Under the pieces are notes generated by a model. That model worked only from the letters and a program-made list of their open reading frames with translations. It was not told the origin of the DNA and searched no databases. Source: Streptomyces spirodelae (GTDB lineage Bacteria; Actinomycetota; Actinomycetes; Streptomycetales; Streptomycetaceae). From it: a DNA stretch of 64,000 bases. Location of the stretch: contig NZ_JAFFZN010000008.1 of assembly GCF_017676385.1 (NCBI RefSeq), forward strand, positions 1 through 64,000. Direction: 5' to 3'. A program made the translations under genes and the position numbers. Positions 18,339-29,390 of the stretch are shown here, piece after piece (position 1 is the stretch's first letter; every line of letters starts with the position of its first letter).

Positions 18339-19712
18339 GTGTTCGGAATCGTCAGGCCCTGCAAGCACCGGCTTTCGGAAGGGCTCAGGACCGAGTGGAT
18401 GGCGCATCTGTGCGGGCTCTGTCTCGCGCTGCGGGGCGACCACGGCCAGTTCGCGCGGGTGGTGACGAACTATGACGGGCTGCTCATCTCCGTACTGACC
18501 GACGCGCAGAGCGGCGTCGCCGCCGCCCGGCGCCGTACCGCGGGGCCGTGCCCGCTGCGCGGTATGCGGACCGCGTCCGTCGCGCAGGGCGAGGGAGCGC
18601 GGCTGGCGGCCTCGGTCTCGCTCGTCCTCGCCTCGGCGAAGGTGCGGGACCACATAGCCGACCGCGACGGCATGCTGCGCCGCCGCCCGGTCGCGGCAGC
18701 GGCGCGCCGGATAGCCGCGGGCTGGGACCGGGCCGGCGCCCGTACCGGCGGCACGCTGGGCTTCGACACCGCCGTCCTGGTCGACGCCGTGGACCGGCAG
18801 ACCGATGTGGAGCGCGTCGCGGGGCCCGGCACTCCGCTCACCGCCGTCACCGAGCCGACCGAGACGGCCACGGCAGCGGCTTTCGCACATACGGCGACGC
18901 TCGCGGGAAAGCCCGGTAACGCGGCGCCCCTCGCCGAGGCCGGCCGCCTCTTCGGACGCCTCGCGCACCTGCTGGACGCGGTCGAGGACCGCGCCAGGGA
19001 CGCCGCCGAGGGCGCCTGGAACCCGATAAACGCCACCGGCGCCACCCGCGCCGAGACCCGACGGCTGTGCGACGACGCGGTCCGCGGCATCCGGCTGGCC
19101 CTGCGCGATGTCGACTTCGCCGACCCGCGGCTCGCACACGTCCTGCTGGTGCACGAGCTGCCGCGCGCCGTGGACCGCGCGTTCGGCACCACGACATGCG
19201 CACACACGGACGCCCACACGGAGGGCCACGCGGACGCCCACGCCCCGGACAACCCGTACCAGCAGCCGCACGGCCAACCGCCGCATGGCCAGCAGCCATA
19301 CGGGCAGCAGTCGCCGTACGGCCAGCCGCACCACGGCCGACCGCCCTACGGGCAGGCCCCGCAGAACCTCAACGGCCCTGCAAACCCCTACCCGGGTTCC
19401 GACGGCGGTGGCCAGGTGCCGCCCGGGGCCGGAGGGGACGGCTGGGGCGGTGACGGCTCAGGCGGCAACAGCCCACACCCGCCCAACCAGCGGCCCCCGC
19501 GCGGTCTCCTGGCCGGCTGCGCCGCATTCGTCGGTCTCTGCTGCACCTGCCAGATGTGCTGCGCCTCCCAGTACGAGGGCCCCTGGTCCCGCAAGAAGCG
19601 CGAAGGTCTCTGCTCGGACTGCTGCGACGCCTGCGACTGCTGCAGCAACTGCAACTGCGACTGCTGCAACTGCGACGGCTGCAATTGCTGCGACTGCGGC
19701 TGCGACTGCTGA
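18339..19712 (+). CDS. DUF5685 family protein with PYGQ-rich linker and Cys-rich tail
   Basis: 457 residues. The N-terminal ~280 are the DUF5685 domain (FGIVRPCKHRLSEGL, then WMAHLCGLCLALRGDHGQF and VVTNYDGLLISVL), helical and containing several Cys residues. A low-complexity linker rich in Pro, Gln, Gly, His and Tyr follows, with PYGQ-like repeats. A short CxxCxxC-containing hydrophobic patch comes next. The last ~33 residues are more than half Cys, alternating with Asp and Asn. GTG 18339 is preceded by GGGGGAG and begins exactly at the conserved domain. The cell location and partner are unknown. A metal-binding or surface cross-linked role is inference from the cysteines. Confidence 0.8.
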   Translation: MFGIVRPCKHRLSEGLRTEWMAHLCGLCLALRGDHGQFARVVTNYDGLLISVLTDAQSGVAAARRRTAGPCPLRGMRTASVAQGEGARLAASVSLVLASAKVRDHIADRDGMLRRRPVAAAARRIAAGWDRAGARTGGTLGFDTAVLVDAVDRQTDVERVAGPGTPLTAVTEPTETATAAAFAHTATLAGKPGNAAPLAEAGRLFGRLAHLLDAVEDRARDAAEGAWNPINATGATRAETRRLCDDAVRGIRLALRDVDFADPRLAHVLLVHELPRAVDRAFGTTTCAHTDAHTEGHADAHAPDNPYQQPHGQPPHGQQPYGQQSPYGQPHHGRPPYGQAPQNLNGPANPYPGSDGGGQVPPGAGGDGWGGDGSGGNSPHPPNQRPPRGLLAGCAAFVGLCCTCQMCCASQYEGPWSRKKREGLCSDCCDACDCCSNCNCDCCNCDGCNCCDCGCDC

Positions 19713-19849
19713 CGCGAAGCCCGCCGACATCTGGGCCACCCTGCCCGAGGGCAAGAAGGCGCTCGCTCCGCACGCCGACCGCACAGGCCCGCCACCGGAC
19801 TGCCGCATGGGTTCGTGAGGGTGTAGTGCGCTGCCGTAGGAAAACCTGG

Positions 19850-19878
19850 CGACCGGCGAGGGAGGGCCCTGCTACCGT
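19850..19878 (+). promoter_or_regulatory. Candidate promoter giving a leaderless Thr leader ORF
   Basis: TACCGT (19873-19878) is a good -10 element and ends 7 nt before ATG 19886, placing the expected transcription start at or next to that A. The -35 region at 19850-19855 (17-nt spacing) is not close to consensus. This geometry is the common Streptomyces leaderless arrangement. Confidence 0.45.
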
Positions 19879-19885
19879 GCCCGGT

Positions 19886-19948
19886 ATGCCACAGCGCGCC
19901 GCAAGTGTCGCCAGGACGACGACGCCGGACCAGGTCCCGGCGCGCTGA
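19886..19948 (+). CDS. Threonine leader peptide (attenuator)
   Basis: A 20-codon ORF reading MPQRAASVARTTTPDQVPAR then TGA. Codons 11-13 (19916-19924) are three consecutive ACG threonine codons. It starts 7 nt after a -10-like TACCGT, so it is probably translated from a leaderless mRNA. A GC-rich intrinsic terminator begins 22 nt after its stop, and a threonyl-tRNA synthetase paralogue begins 55 nt after that hairpin. The logic is classical: ribosomes stalling on Thr codons when charged tRNA-Thr is scarce would prevent the terminator from forming. The Thr run ahead of a ThrRS-type gene is unlikely to be chance, but the antiterminator structure is not obvious by eye. Confidence 0.7.
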   Translation: MPQRAASVARTTTPDQVPAR

Positions 19949-19970
19949 GCCACGTCCCAGACGTATCACC

Positions 19971-19999
19971 GAAGCCCCGGGCCGAGCGCCCGGGGCTTC
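19971..19999 (+). terminator. Attenuator terminator ahead of the ThrRS paralogue
   Basis: A perfect 12-bp stem (GAAGCCCCGGGC with GCCCGGGGCTTC) around a 5-nt loop, followed by GTCGTTCC. It lies between the Thr-rich leader ORF and the ThrRS-like gene, on their strand. A terminator inside a 5' leader is the expected control point of attenuation. Confidence 0.7.
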
Positions 20000-20054
20000 G
20001 TCGTTCCGCTCTCCCGGGCCTCCGCCCGCCGCAATTGACACCAGGGAGAGCCGT

Positions 20055-21290
20055 ATGAGCACCGCACACCACGATCACCGTTCGCTCGGTCGCGAACTGG
20101 GCCTGTTCGGCACCGATCCGCTGATCGGTGCCGGGTTGCCGTACTGGCTGCCGGACGGGGCCACCGTCCGGCACGCGCTGGAGGAGTACGTGCGCGCTGT
20201 CGAGCGCCGCGCGGGGTACCAGCATGTGTACTCGCCCGCGCTGGGGAAGAGGGAGCTGTACGAGCTCTCCGGGCACTGGGCGCACTACGCCGATGACATG
20301 TTCCCCCCGCTGGAGGCGGGCGAGGGCGGTGAGAGCGAACAGCTCGTGCTCAGGCCCAGCCTGTGCCCGCATCACGCGCTCATCTACCGGTCCCGTGCGC
20401 GCAGCTACCGCGAACTGCCGTTGCGGATCGCGGAGCTGGGCGCCATGTACCGCGCCGAGCGCTCGGGCGTGCTCGGCGGGCTGACCAGAGTGCGGGCCAT
20501 CCAGCTCAACGATGCGCACATCTTCTGCGCCCTCGACCAGGTCGCCGCCGAGGCGCGGGCGGCGCTGGAGCTGATCCGGGCCGCCTACCGGGCGCTCGGT
20601 ATCGACGCGGCCCGCTACCGGCTGTCCCTCCCGGCCCCCGGCGGCGGTTACGCGGCGGACCCGGACGCCTGGCGGCAGGCCACCGCGCTGCTGACCGGGG
20701 TACTCGAGGAGTCCGGGCTGCCGTACGAGGCGGCGGAGGGCGAGGCGGCCTTCTACGGGCCGAAGATCGATGTGCAGATCGCCGACGCGGTGGGCAGGGA
20801 GGCGACCCTCTCCACCGTCCAGGTCGACCTCCACCAGCCCGCACGCTTCGATCTGCGCTACATCGGCGCGGACGGTGGCAAGTACCGGCCCGTCATGGTG
20901 CACCGGGCAGTGATCGGCAGCGTGGAGCGTGCCGTGGCCCAGCTGATCGAGGTGCACGGCGGCGCGTTCCCGGCGTGGCTGGCACCCACCCAGGTCACCG
21001 TGCTGCCGGTGTCGGAGGCGCAGGTGCCCGAGGGCGAGGCGTTCGAGCGGCGCTGCGCTCGGGCAGGACTCCGCACCGAACTGGCCCCTCCGGGACGGGG
21101 CAGCCTGGGCGCCCGGGTACGGGAGGCACGGCTCGTGCCGTACCAGGCGGTGATCGGTCCCCGCGAGGCCGCCGACGGGCTGCTCGCGCTACGGCTGCGC
21201 GACGGCCGCCGCATCGGACCGCTCCCCGGGAGCGAGGCCGTCGGCCGGATCGCCGCGCTCGTGGCCCGGCACAGCACCGAGCTGTGGTGA
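20055..21290 (+). CDS. Threonyl-tRNA synthetase paralogue lacking TGS and editing domains
   Basis: 411 residues against ~650 for normal ThrRS. It has only the class II catalytic core and the anticodon-binding domain. Motif 2 (ELGAMYRAERSGVLGGL), a motif 3-type GSVERAVAQLIE, and the three zinc ligands appear: Cys in RPSLCPHH, His in NDAHIF and His in MVHRAV. The conserved QDDAH segment reads LNDAH, so one threonine-pocket residue differs. Signals from the N-terminal TGS and aminoacylation-editing domains are absent from the start; ATG 20055 has GGGAGAG upstream. It may charge tRNA-Thr without editing, act as a stress or inhibitor-resistant spare, or modify another substrate. Confidence 0.85.
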   Translation: MSTAHHDHRSLGRELGLFGTDPLIGAGLPYWLPDGATVRHALEEYVRAVERRAGYQHVYSPALGKRELYELSGHWAHYADDMFPPLEAGEGGESEQLVLRPSLCPHHALIYRSRARSYRELPLRIAELGAMYRAERSGVLGGLTRVRAIQLNDAHIFCALDQVAAEARAALELIRAAYRALGIDAARYRLSLPAPGGGYAADPDAWRQATALLTGVLEESGLPYEAAEGEAAFYGPKIDVQIADAVGREATLSTVQVDLHQPARFDLRYIGADGGKYRPVMVHRAVIGSVERAVAQLIEVHGGAFPAWLAPTQVTVLPVSEAQVPEGEAFERRCARAGLRTELAPPGRGSLGARVREARLVPYQAVIGPREAADGLLALRLRDGRRIGPLPGSEAVGRIAALVARHSTELW

Positions 21291-21639
21291 ACGCGCCGCC
21301 GGAAGCCAGGTGTCGGAAGGCCGGAACGGAGTGGAACGCGAGCTGATGTGACAACGCCCCGCCCCGCCCCGGTGCGATCTCAGCGGGCCGCGTACGCCCG
21401 CAGCCGGTCCGCGCGCGGTGGCAGCACGGTCCTGGCAGGGTGCCGCGAGCAGCTGTGGGGCCCGCAGCCGGACGCCCGCGATCCCGTGGCTTGCCCGGCC
21501 GTACCAGAAGGTTGTGCGGCCGTACGTCCCATACGCGGCCGTCGAGCACCCAGCCGAGCATCGCCGCCGCCGTCACCCGGCCCGCGTACACAGCCATCCG
21601 GGTCAGCGCCGCCGCATGCGCCGTGCGGTGGCCGCTAAA

Positions 21640-21673
21640 AGGACCCCGGGGCTTTGCCCGGCCCCGGGGTCCT
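21640..21673. terminator. Hairpin terminator
   Basis: A 13-bp perfect stem, AGGACCCCGGGGC with GCCCCGGGGTCCT, around an 8-nt loop. AAAA precedes it on the plus strand, which reads as a U tract for transcripts from the minus strand. It lies 350 bp after the ThrRS paralogue. Confidence 0.6.
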
Positions 21674-21761
21674 GGGTGCCGCTCGTTCGCACGCCCTGAC
21701 GGTTCATGGGCGGATCATTCGGCGATGTCCTCGCGTGGAGCCACTCCACCACGGCGGCATG

Positions 21762-21789
21762 TGGAACCGCCGGCCGGGTTCGAACCGGC
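21762..21789 (-). other. tRNA 3'-end-like fragment (T arm plus acceptor strand and CCA)
   Basis: On the minus strand GCCGG-TTCGAAC-CCGGC is a perfect T arm with a canonical TTCRANY loop. It is followed by CGGCGGT, T and CCA. Upstream sequence offers a weak acceptor match (ATCGCCG) but no valid D or anticodon arm, so this is not a whole tRNA. Such 3'-end fragments are typical attachment-site leftovers of elements that integrate in tRNA genes. Confidence 0.35.
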
Positions 21790-22029
21790 GTCTCGAGGTC
21801 GTCACCACCCCGGTTGCCGGGCGATGAACGGCGATGCTGAGCTTGGAGCGAGAGGTTGAGCTTGACCGGCCACCTGCATATGTGCGTAGGTCGCCGGGGG
21901 TTCACACATCAGCTTCAGCTTCAGCTTTGCGCTCCTGGCGCACCCCGGGCCGAAAGGGCGTCGAACCCCATGGCCCGGGGAGTCTGTAGTTGTATTCCGC
22001 GTCTTGCGTCTTGCGTCTTGTGCCGCCGC

Positions 22030-22761
22030 CTACGCGAACAGGTAGCCGAAGACCGCGTCCCCGACGCGCTGGTCGGTGACCTCCGTGCTGTTGGCCTCCT
22101 CGCGGGCGAACTTCACCGCAGCGGCCAGCTTGTCCAGCCGCTCCAGCAGCTCGTTGACCCGGCGTGCGGGCAGCGCGCCGGAGTACTTGACCGTGGTCCA
22201 GTAACCGACGGGGATGTCCTCGTAGTACACCTCGACCTGGGCCGGGTGCTTCTCGGTGGCCTCCGCCTTCACATGGTTGCGCGGCACCTTCTTGGTGCGC
22301 ACCGTACGGACCTGCTCGGTCTTCCACCAGTCCGTGGAGGGGTCCTTCTCCCACGCCTCGGCGCCGTCCAGGACGGGCAGCTTGCGCAGAAAGGAGCCGA
22401 GCTCTCCCAACTGCTTCTCCAGGAAGAGCAGATAGGAGACGGGCACCTCGGACAGGACGGTGCGGCCGTCGACGACGACATCCGCGCGAGCCGTGAGGTT
22501 CGCCCAGTCCTTCGTCGCCGTCACATCGAACAGCCGGGTGAGGATCTTCGCCGTTTCCTTCAGCACATCCTCGGTCTTGACCTGGACCCGTGTCGATTCC
22601 GGCGGAAGCTGCTCGCCCTCTTCGTCCTTGGGCTGGTACGTACGCGAGATACCGGCCAGCATCTGCGGCTTCGTCAGCCCGTGCTGCGCCTGCGCCAGGT
22701 CCTGTGCCACCTTGGACTTGACGCCCTTCTCGACTGCGATGATCTGATTCAGCTTCGCCAC
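22030..22761 (-). CDS. Conserved Streptomyces protein of unknown function
   Basis: 243 residues, soluble, mixed alpha/beta and rich in Lys/Glu. The opening MAKLNQIIAVEKGVKSK and the segments GISRTYQPKDEEGEQLPPES, KKVPRNHVKAEATEKHP and VEVYYEDIPVGYWTTVKYSG are recalled as highly conserved among streptomycetes in a family without assigned function. No catalytic motif or membrane segment is evident. The gene is monocistronic, divergent from geosmin synthase across 152 bp. Confidence is high that it is a gene and low for any function. Confidence 0.8.
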   Translation of the reverse strand: MAKLNQIIAVEKGVKSKVAQDLAQAQHGLTKPQMLAGISRTYQPKDEEGEQLPPESTRVQVKTEDVLKETAKILTRLFDVTATKDWANLTARADVVVDGRTVLSEVPVSYLLFLEKQLGELGSFLRKLPVLDGAEAWEKDPSTDWWKTEQVRTVRTKKVPRNHVKAEATEKHPAQVEVYYEDIPVGYWTTVKYSGALPARRVNELLERLDKLAAAVKFAREEANSTEVTDQRVGDAVFGYLFA

Positions 22762-22847
22762 GACTGCGAAGCTAGCAGCTCAACAGCGAGTCGGACCACG
22801 CAATTTGTTCGACGGATCGGTAACAGCGGCATCCCACGTACGAGTGA

Positions 22848-26169
<3,322 letters not shown>

Positions 26170-26318
26170 GAGGGCTCCTTCGTGGTTCACCGACCGCACA
26201 TGCCGGACCGCATATGACAGTCAGGACCGTAGAGCACCTATGGTCATGACGCTACGGGTTTTTCCGGTGCTCCTTTCCCGGCGTCGGGCCGAGGTGTCAG
26301 GGCGGTGGAGCCCCGGTG

Positions 26319-26639
26319 TCAGGGCAGCAGCGACCGCACCAGGCGGCAGGTGGTGAGCGACGGCGGGTGCACGCCGATGCGGTGGGCCGTCGCCCGGATG
26401 GTGCGGTTGCGTGCCTGCTCGGCGGTGTAGACGCCGGTGTCGAGCAGGGCTATCGCGATCCGCATCGCCTTCAGTTGGCGGTTGTGCGTCTCGTACCACT
26501 CGCGCGGCCGGCCGGCCGGGAGCGGCTTCTTCGGCAGGACGGGCAGGGTGGACATCTTCGGCAGGTGCTGCTGCTGGTGCTGGGCGCGGGTGGTGGGGCG
26601 GGAGTGTGAACGAGAGGTACGGGAACGGACAGCAGTCAT
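26319..26639 (-). CDS. Conserved small basic protein
   Basis: 106 residues, strongly basic at the N-terminus (MTAVRSRTSRSHSRP). A conserved C-terminal half follows: GRPREWYETHNRQLKAMRIA, then GVYTAEQARNRTIRATAHRIGVHPPS. The latter is remembered as widely conserved in Streptomyces. It may be a small nucleic-acid-binding protein, but that is inference from charge only. No operon partner; the EamA gene starts 150 bp downstream on the same strand. The 107 bp upstream of the start have no other gene. Confidence 0.6.
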   Translation of the reverse strand: MTAVRSRTSRSHSRPTTRAQHQQQHLPKMSTLPVLPKKPLPAGRPREWYETHNRQLKAMRIAIALLDTGVYTAEQARNRTIRATAHRIGVHPPSLTTCRLVRSLLP

Positions 26640-26746
26640 CGACGGTCTCCTCACGACGTCGGTGCGCTTGCTGGAACTACCTCGATTCTACCCGCCCCCA
26701 CTGACAAAACCCGCTGGTCATCAGGGAGTTCGGGATCTTTGTTCGA

Positions 26747-28234
26747 TTAGGCGGCGGTCTCCCGCACGGGCTCGGCGCACGCTGCCGGACGCCCGAAGTC
26801 CCGCAGGATCTGCTCCGTGGCACGCTCCGCCGAACTCAGTGCCCCGCGCGGGGTGCTGGTGTCCCGGTGCTCCCCGCACACATAGAGCCCGGACAGCACC
26901 CGCACCGGTCGCCGGGGGTCGTGCGGGGCCGGCATCGCGGGCACCGCGTCCGGGTCGTGGTAGGCCGCCAGCAGCTCCCAGCGGTCCGTCGAGGTGCCGT
27001 AGACGCCCGCGAGCTGCAGCCGCGCCGCCTTGTCCAGCGCCGTGGGCGGCTCGGCGGCCCGCTCACCCAGGACGACCGAGGTGATCAGCGTCCGGCCGGG
27101 CGCGGCGCGCGAGGGGTCGACCGACGAGGCCACCCAGGTGTGGCTGACGGGGTCGGGTTCCGTGCCGTCCCGCTCGGCGCAGACGGTGAAGGAGGGTCCG
27201 CTCACGCTCGGCGGCAGCGGCTCTTCCGCGGCGTGGTGCAGCACCGTCACCGGGTGGAACTGGGGCACCCGCAGCCCCGGCAGCAGCGTGGCGGCCGCGC
27301 GGGCACCGGTCGCCACCAGCACGGCGGCGCAGCCGAAGGTGCCGTGCGCCTCGGTCTGCACCGCGTGTGTGCTCACGGAGGTGACCCGTACGCCGGTACG
27401 CACCGTGCCCGGAGGCAGCGCCGCCGCCAGCAGCTCCGTAACCGTCGACTGGCCGCCAGCGGGTACGCCGAGTCCGCCGCGTGCGAAGCCGCGCAGGGTC
27501 AGGTCGGCGACGCGGCTGGAGGTCGTCAGCGCCGGGTCCGACAGCAGCGCGGTCAGCAGCGGGCGCACCAGCGTCTCCGCCGGACGCGAGGGCAGACCCC
27601 GGTCCGTCAGCGCCTGGCAGGTGGGCACCTCGGGCCGGGACAGCAGCCCCTGGGGCGGCACCGAGGCGAACCGCGCCAGGGAGACGCGCAGCCGGACGAG
27701 TCCCAGTGCGTCGGACATGTCGGCTCGGGTGCGCGCGCCGGTCAGTGCGCGTGCCGTCTTCAGCGCGGTCGATGCGCCTCGCGTGCTTCCTGCGCCCCTC
27801 GTGCGCCGGTCGAGCAGGGCCGTACGGCCGGCGCGCACCGGCTGGGAGCCGCGCTCCGTCCTGCGGGCCGCCACCCGGTGCCTGCGGCCCTCCGCGTGCA
27901 GCAGCGCCCCCGGCGCGAACGGGCGCAGTGAGAGCGTCTCCAGTGCGGGCAGCCGGGTGAACGCGTCGGCGTCCCTGTCCAGGCTGAGCACCCCCGGGCT
28001 GCGGTCGAGGCGGTACCCCTCCAGGTGGTCGGTGCGCAGCCGTCCCCCGGCCGCGGGGGCCGCCTCCAGGACGAGGACACGCAGGCCGGCCGCGGTCAGC
28101 CGGTGCGCGGCGGCCAGGCCGGCCAGTCCCGCACCGACGATCACCACGTCCGCCGTCCGCTCTCTGCCGGCGCCTTCCACCTCCTCGTGGCCGGTCCCGG
28201 TGCGGGTGTCTGCGTGTGCGCTGCTGGTCAGCAC
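26747..28234 (-). CDS. FAD-dependent amine oxidase/desaturase-like oxidoreductase
   Basis: A 495-residue flavoprotein. The dinucleotide-binding motif VVIVGAGLAGLAAAHRL lies near residues 28-45, preceded by a short hydrophilic lead, with no signal peptide. A conserved VLEAAPAAGGRLRT follows, and the C-terminal FAD segment is VRVLSGLYVCGEHRDT then GALSSAERATEQIL. This arrangement is that of protoporphyrinogen oxidase, phytoene desaturase and monoamine oxidase relatives; the substrate is not evident. GTG 28234 has a perfect GGGAGGAA in front. It is 225 bp downstream of the TIGR01777 gene on the same strand and could be in one unit with it. Confidence 0.85.
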   Translation of the reverse strand: MLTSSAHADTRTGTGHEEVEGAGRERTADVVIVGAGLAGLAAAHRLTAAGLRVLVLEAAPAAGGRLRTDHLEGYRLDRSPGVLSLDRDADAFTRLPALETLSLRPFAPGALLHAEGRRHRVAARRTERGSQPVRAGRTALLDRRTRGAGSTRGASTALKTARALTGARTRADMSDALGLVRLRVSLARFASVPPQGLLSRPEVPTCQALTDRGLPSRPAETLVRPLLTALLSDPALTTSSRVADLTLRGFARGGLGVPAGGQSTVTELLAAALPPGTVRTGVRVTSVSTHAVQTEAHGTFGCAAVLVATGARAAATLLPGLRVPQFHPVTVLHHAAEEPLPPSVSGPSFTVCAERDGTEPDPVSHTWVASSVDPSRAAPGRTLITSVVLGERAAEPPTALDKAARLQLAGVYGTSTDRWELLAAYHDPDAVPAMPAPHDPRRPVRVLSGLYVCGEHRDTSTPRGALSSAERATEQILRDFGRPAACAEPVRETAA

Positions 28235-28459
28235 ATTTCCTCCCGACGTCGACGCGCGTGCGGGTCTGATGGGGGCTGGTCGGTTCGGCCTTCTCGCTGC
28301 TGTCGCGTTGGTGCTGTACGTGCGTTCTTGTGCCCAAGTGGGGCATCCGGCTCTCGTCCTGATGCCCCGGCGCGCCCTCCTCATACCCGTGTTCGAGCGT
28401 TGGTGTGTGATCGCCTCTCCGGTACGTCGCGCGGGGGGCGCCCGGATGCATACCCGGGC

Positions 28460-29347
28460 TCAGAGGGCGGCGCGGATGGCGTCCGTCACCGTCGGGAAGG
28501 CGAAGCGGAAACCGGCGTCCAGCAGCCTGCGGGGGAGCACCCGCTGGCTGCCCAGTACGTCCGCGGCGAACTCGCCGAGTGCGACACGGAGCACGGGCGC
28601 GGGGACGGCGAAGGGAGTGGGGCGGTGGAGCACGCGGCCCATGGCGGCGGTGACCTCACGGTTGGTGGCCGGTTCCGGCGCGGTGAGGTTCACAGGGCCC
28701 GACAGCGACTCCTCCTCCAGCAGGAACCGCAGCGCCGCCACGTGGTCGTGCAGCGCGATATGGCTCCAGAACTGGCGGCCGCTGCCCAGCCGTCCGCCGA
28801 GCCCCGCCTTGAAGAGCGGGAACAGCCGCCCCCACGCCCCGCCCCCGCGCGCGACGACCAGCCCGGTGCGGCCGAGGACGGTACGGATACCGGCGTCCCG
28901 GGCGGCACCCGCCGCGGCCTCCCAGTCCTGGCACAGCTCGGCCAGGAAGCCGCTGCCGGGCCCGGCGCTCTCGTCGACGGCGGCATCCCCGGTGTCGCCG
29001 TAATAGCCGATCGCGGTACCGACGATCAGGGTGCGGGGCGGAGTGTCCAGCGCGGCGAGGGCGCCGGCGAGGGTGCGGGTGCCCAGCACTCGGCTCTCGC
29101 GCAGTTCGCGCTTGTAGCTGTCCGTCCAGCGGCGCGCGCCCACGGGTGCGCCCGCGAGGTGGACGACGGCCTCGCAGCCTGCGAGTCCGGCCGCCGCCAC
29201 CCGGCCGCCCGTGGGGTCCCAGCGCAGTTCGTCGGCGGCCGCGGCAGGGCGCCGTACCAGCCGCAGCACCTCGTGCCCCTCGGCCCGCAGGGAGCGGGTG
29301 AGGGCCGAGCCGATGAGTCCGGTGGAGCCGGTGACCGCGATACGCAT
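28460..29347 (-). CDS. TIGR01777 family NAD(P)-dependent epimerase/SDR
   Basis: A 295-residue extended short-chain dehydrogenase-like protein. The motif MRIAVTGSTGLIGSAL at the N-terminus is the Rossmann glycine motif. Other family markers are VVHLAGAPVGARRW, AIGYYGDTGD, and a C-terminal DUF1731-like part ending in FAADVLGSQRVLPRRLLDAGFRF (partly quoted). Homologues (E. coli YfcH, cyanobacterial SulA-like, plant GC1) are linked to cell division or remain uncharacterised. It starts at ATG 29347, 43 bp downstream of the beta-propeller gene on the same strand. The substrate is unknown. Confidence 0.9.
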   Translation of the reverse strand: MRIAVTGSTGLIGSALTRSLRAEGHEVLRLVRRPAAAADELRWDPTGGRVAAAGLAGCEAVVHLAGAPVGARRWTDSYKRELRESRVLGTRTLAGALAALDTPPRTLIVGTAIGYYGDTGDAAVDESAGPGSGFLAELCQDWEAAAGAARDAGIRTVLGRTGLVVARGGGAWGRLFPLFKAGLGGRLGSGRQFWSHIALHDHVAALRFLLEEESLSGPVNLTAPEPATNREVTAAMGRVLHRPTPFAVPAPVLRVALGEFAADVLGSQRVLPRRLLDAGFRFAFPTVTDAIRAAL

Positions 29348-29390
29348 ACGCCCATCCTGACGTATCCGCAGCGACCACTCAGACGGCGCC

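Larger units (their letters stand above)
21291..22029. other. 739-bp gene-poor stretch after the ThrRS paralogue
   Basis: It holds a strong terminator (21640-21673), a minus-strand tRNA 3'-end-like fragment (21762-21789) and two short tandem arrays: CAGCTT three times from 21910 and GCGTCTT three times near 21999-22019. A minus-strand frame ending near 21500 (MAVYAGRVTAAAMLGWVLDG) looks briefly protein-like but has no support. No full gene was found. Confidence 0.55.

Noticed and set aside
20995..21597. Minus-strand protein-like frame starting MAVYAGRVTAAAMLGW
   Set aside because: Only the first ~50 residues look plausible. It runs into the antisense of the ThrRS paralogue, has no ribosome binding site and no recognised family.
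21440..21859. Plus-strand frame containing PPAGFEPASR
   Set aside because: This peptide pattern arises from reading a tRNA T-arm sequence as protein and is a common spurious annotation.
21700..21860. Possible complete tRNA gene around the T-arm sequence
   Set aside because: No D arm or anticodon arm with a proper loop could be fitted, and the distance from the best 5' acceptor match to the T stem is 2 nt short. It is kept only as a fragment.
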